Source of the DNA: Sphingobium sp. YR768
GTDB lineage: Bacteria > Pseudomonadota > Alphaproteobacteria > Sphingomonadales > Sphingomonadaceae
Direction: 5' to 3'
Length of the DNA stretch: 64,000 bases
Assembly: GCF_900111125.1 (NCBI RefSeq)
Contig: NZ_FOGE01000003.1
Location: 248,001-312,000, forward strand
Position numbers and translations under genes: made by a program. The first letter of the stretch is position 1; the number at the start of each line of letters is the position of its first letter. A model generated the notes under the pieces. The model saw only the letters and a program-made list of their open reading frames with translations, was not told the origin of the DNA and did no database searches. Below are positions 61,817 through 64,000 of the stretch, one piece after another.

Positions 61817-62734
61817 ATGACCGATCGAATTGCGCAACAGGTGCATGTCGACGCGCCGTGGAAGATTCCGCCGCGGGCCTGGTGGGAGATTTTGAAGCGG
61901 GTCTATGCCGCCATGTCGGGCAATCATCTGGGCCTGTTGTCGGCCGGTGTCGCTTATTATGCCTTTCTGTCGATCGCGCCGCTGCTGGCGGCGGTGGTGC
62001 TGACCTATGGGCTGATCGGCGATCCGTCGCTGGTGCAGCGGCATATGGCCGCGATCATTACCGTGGTGCCAAGCGACGCGGCGCAGATCATCAACGACCA
62101 GTTGATAAGCGTGGTGTCCGCCGCCAAAGGGACGACCGGCCTCGGCCTTGTCATGGCGCTGGCGCTGGCGGTCTATGGCGCGACGCGCGCGGCGACCGCG
62201 ATCATGGAGGCGCTCAACATCGTCTACGCTTCGAAGGAATCGCGCGGCATCATCGCCCTCTATCGGGTGTCGATGGGCATCACCTTTTCCGCCGTGCTGG
62301 TGGTGGTGGCGGGCGTGATCACCGCGACCATCATCGGGCTTGTCCAGAAATTGCTGACCGGCTGGGGTGGTGGCGTGATCTTTGCGATCAAGGCGACGAC
62401 ATGGGTGTGCGCCGGGCTGCTGGCCAGCACGATATTCGGGCTGATCTATCGTTTCGGGCCGCATCGGCGCAAGGCGCAGTGGCAATGGCTGACGGTGGGA
62501 TCGGTGACGGCCACGCTCTTCTGGCTGCTGGTGACGCTGGGCGTATCCTTCTATGTGTCGCGCTTCGGCAATTATAACGAGACTTATGGATCGCTGGGCG
62601 CGGTGGTGGTGCTGCAATTGTGGCTGTTCGTGTCCGCCTATGTCGTGTTGCTGGGCGCGCAGATCAACGCGGAGGCCGAGCGGCAGACCAGCGTGGACAC
62701 GCAGGTCACGGAGCCGATGCAAAAAGCCGCATAA
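61817..62734 (+). CDS. YihY/BrkB family inner-membrane protein
   Basis: A 305-residue, six-helix membrane protein of the YihY/BrkB family: LGLLSAGVAYYAFLSIAPLLAA near residue 38, MALALAVYGATRAATAIMEAL, and the C-terminal YGSLGAVVVLQLWLFVSAYVV. Function is not settled (the old ribonuclease BN label is wrong). Three consecutive ATG codons; the third has the best distance to AGGGG. Confidence 0.9.
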   Translation: MTDRIAQQVHVDAPWKIPPRAWWEILKRVYAAMSGNHLGLLSAGVAYYAFLSIAPLLAAVVLTYGLIGDPSLVQRHMAAIITVVPSDAAQIINDQLISVVSAAKGTTGLGLVMALALAVYGATRAATAIMEALNIVYASKESRGIIALYRVSMGITFSAVLVVVAGVITATIIGLVQKLLTGWGGGVIFAIKATTWVCAGLLASTIFGLIYRFGPHRRKAQWQWLTVGSVTATLFWLLVTLGVSFYVSRFGNYNETYGSLGAVVVLQLWLFVSAYVVLLGAQINAEAERQTSVDTQVTEPMQKAA

Positions 62735-62797
62735 TGGCGCTTGCCCTACCCGACAGCCCGCGCTAAAGCGCCCTCCTTCGCTGGTCCCGGCCAGTGC

Positions 62798-62873
62798 AGG
62801 AGTGTAGCTCAGTTGGTAGAGCGTCGGTCTCCAAAACCGAATGCCGTGGGTTCGAGTCCCTCCACTCCTGCCA
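62798..62873 (+). tRNA. tRNA-Trp (anticodon CCA), CCA encoded
   Basis: A 76-nt cloverleaf: acceptor AGGAGTG/CACTCCT, D arm GCTCAGTTGGTAGAGC, anticodon stem with loop CTCCAAA (anticodon CCA), T arm GTGGG TTCGAGT CCCTC with one mispair, discriminator G and CCA. Its place ahead of secE and nusG is conserved in alphaproteobacteria. Confidence 0.95.
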
Positions 62874-63047
62874 AGCGAACTGGCCGCGAACCCTTGAAAA
62901 ACCATGGGTTCGCGGCTAGGTGCGCTTAGCGAAGCATGGATCGCGGAGCATGCGGTCGCACCCCCGGACGCTGAAACCAAGCGGGATCGGGAGGGCGGAC
63001 TGTTGCTTCGCGAATTGGTGTTGGTTCAAGGTTCAAGAAGGCAGGCG

Positions 63048-63254
63048 ATGGCGAAGGTTTCCCCCGGCGAATTCGTCAATCAGGTGCAGACCGAAGCGAA
63101 GAAGATCGTGTGGCCAACCGGCCGCGAAACGATCATGACCGGCGTGATGGTCGTCATCATGACGACCCTGCTGGGCCTCTTCTTCTTTGGCATCGACACC
63201 TTCTTCGGCGCGATCGTTCAGTGGTTGCTGAGCGTTGCAGCCGGCCAGGCCTGA
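63048..63254 (+). CDS. secE: Preprotein translocase subunit SecE
   Basis: A 68-residue single-helix subunit of the SecYEG channel. N-terminal amphipathic part KVSPGEFVNQVQTEAKKIVW with the conserved VWPTGRET, then the membrane helix MVVIMTTLLGLFFFGIDTFF. AGAAGGCAGG precedes ATG 63048. First gene of secE-nusG. Confidence 0.95.
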   Translation: MAKVSPGEFVNQVQTEAKKIVWPTGRETIMTGVMVVIMTTLLGLFFFGIDTFFGAIVQWLLSVAAGQA

Positions 63255-63322
63255 TTTTAGGCGGGATTTTGATTGGCGCGATTTCTCAAGCGAAATCGCA
63301 CATGGGAGTTTGAGACGGTAAC

Positions 63323-63859
63323 ATGGCGCGCTGGTACATCATCCACGCCTATTCGGGCTTCGAAAACAAGGTCAAGGAATCGATCCTGTCCGAAGCCGAG
63401 CGCATGGGCCTCTCCCAACTGGTCGAGCAGGTGGAAGTCCCCACCGAGACCGTGACCGAAGTCAAGCGCGGCAAGAAGGTCCAGGTCGAACGCAAGTTCA
63501 TGCCCGGCTACGTCCTAGCCAAGCTGGCGATGAACGACGACATCTATCACCTGGTCAAGAACACGCCCAAGGTGACGGGCTTCCTGGGATCGAGCGGCAA
63601 GCCGCAGGCGATCAGTGAATCCGATGCCGCCCGCTATTTCGGCGCCCAGAAGGAAGCCGAAGCCGCCCCCAAGCACAAGGTCAATGTCGATTACGAAATC
63701 GGCGACAGCGTCAAGGTGCTGGACGGCCCCTTCGCCAGCTTCAACGGCGTGGTCGAGGAACTGGATTTCGAAAAGAACCGGGTCAAGGTGTCGGTGTCGA
63801 TCTTCGGTCGCGCCACGCCGGTCGAGTTGGACTTCGAACAGGTCGAACTGTCGAAGTAA
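63323..63859 (+). CDS. nusG: Transcription termination/antitermination protein NusG
   Basis: RNA polymerase elongation factor (178 aa). NGN domain WYIIHAYSGFENKVKESI and KFMPGYVLAKLAMND; KOW domain GDSVKVLDGPFASFNGVVEE and the C-terminal GRATPVELDFEQVELSK. Typical length and place after secE. Confidence 0.97.
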   Translation: MARWYIIHAYSGFENKVKESILSEAERMGLSQLVEQVEVPTETVTEVKRGKKVQVERKFMPGYVLAKLAMNDDIYHLVKNTPKVTGFLGSSGKPQAISESDAARYFGAQKEAEAAPKHKVNVDYEIGDSVKVLDGPFASFNGVVEELDFEKNRVKVSVSIFGRATPVELDFEQVELSK

Positions 63860-63878
63860 GAAGCCGCGAGACGGTTTT

Positions 63879-63917
63879 CAAAAAGGGTCGCCTATCTTCG
63901 GATCGGCGGCCCTTTTT
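63879..63917 (+). terminator. Terminator after nusG
   Basis: AAAAAGGGTCGCC and GGCGGCCCTTTTT form a stem with one mismatch and end in a T-run, 20 nt after nusG. It would separate secE-nusG from any ribosomal-protein operon beyond the window. Confidence 0.8.
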
Positions 63918-63957
63918 GCTTTCGGATGATAGGACAGTAGCGAACCGGGAACGGAGC

Positions 63958-64000
63958 GTTCCCCGGCGCAGGCCGGGGTCCAGTTCAATGCTCCGACCTG
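63958..64000. repeat. Left arm of TTCCCCGGCG-AGGCCGGGG repeat, cut by window end
   Basis: GTTCCCCGGCGCAGGCCGGG and following TCCAGTT match the left arm at 9332-9359 at all but one position. The right arm should lie beyond position 64000. Confidence 0.65.

Overview
This window is a high-GC chromosomal segment of an alphaproteobacterium, most likely a sphingomonad (Sphingobium or Sphingomonas type). The inference rests on gene content and style: dense gene packing with many ATGA overlaps, a phoR-pstSCAB-phoU-phoB block, a tRNA-Trp-secE-nusG block, sphingolipid-type lipid genes, and many interspersed palindromes built on CGTTCGTCCTGAGCCTGTCG. I see no prophage, insertion sequence, CRISPR array or rRNA. 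Names come from reading motifs by eye; no database search was run.

Layout. 1-4.5 kb: the 5' part of a quinohemoprotein amine dehydrogenase alpha subunit, divergent from an isoquinoline 1-oxidoreductase-like molybdenum enzyme pair. 4.5-9.2 kb: rnhB, thiD (with an in-frame repeat insertion), DUF1272, glmM and a sodium:alanine symporter. 9.5-16.5 kb: csbD-like gene, then lipid and envelope genes: YghO-like GNAT acyltransferase, desaturase, lptG-lptF, DUF2141 protein, diacylglycerol-kinase-like lipid kinase. 16.7-24.8 kb: DUF2239, xth, erpA, M23 peptidase, DUF455, bcp, glnE, an orphan NepR-like anti-sigma gene. 24.8-34.9 kb: zinc metallopeptidase, patatin, 3-hydroxybutyrate dehydrogenase, two ParDE-type modules around an S10 peptidase, M20 amidohydrolase, PAP2/Aur1-like enzyme, and a bdcA/bdcR-like pair. 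34.9-42.2 kb: a mostly minus-strand accessory block. It holds a secreted propeller, an outer-membrane barrel and a sphingomyelinase-like EEP enzyme, preceded by a cassette of nucleotidyltransferase, HprK-related kinase, PqqD-like protein, glycosyltransferase and Tat-exported protein. 42.2-49.8 kb: the Pho regulon. 49.9-57.5 kb: tRNA-Gln, regulators, small stress protein, EamA exporter, enoyl-CoA hydratase, SBF-type transporter and a Rieske oxygenase-FAD oxidoreductase pair. 57.5-58.4 kb: an A/T-richer two-gene island (TIR-like protein plus DUF2188). 58.5-64 kb: pyrB and a dihydroorotase homologue, GH130-like propeller, YihY, tRNA-Trp, secE, nusG.

How genes work together. The Pho genes form a complete sensing, uptake and control unit. 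The lipid genes at 9.7-16.5 kb and 32.2-38.0 kb could serve synthesis, transport and turnover of the glycosphingolipids that replace LPS in sphingomonads; this is inference. The HprK/PqqD/nucleotidyltransferase cassette looks like a peptide- or protein-modification system lacking the lasso-peptide cyclase genes. With the DUF2188/TIR-like pair it is my best candidate for undescribed biology. Several structured DNA elements are also notable: a four-way cloverleaf palindrome, a MITE-like family at gene ends, and a repeat translated inside thiD.
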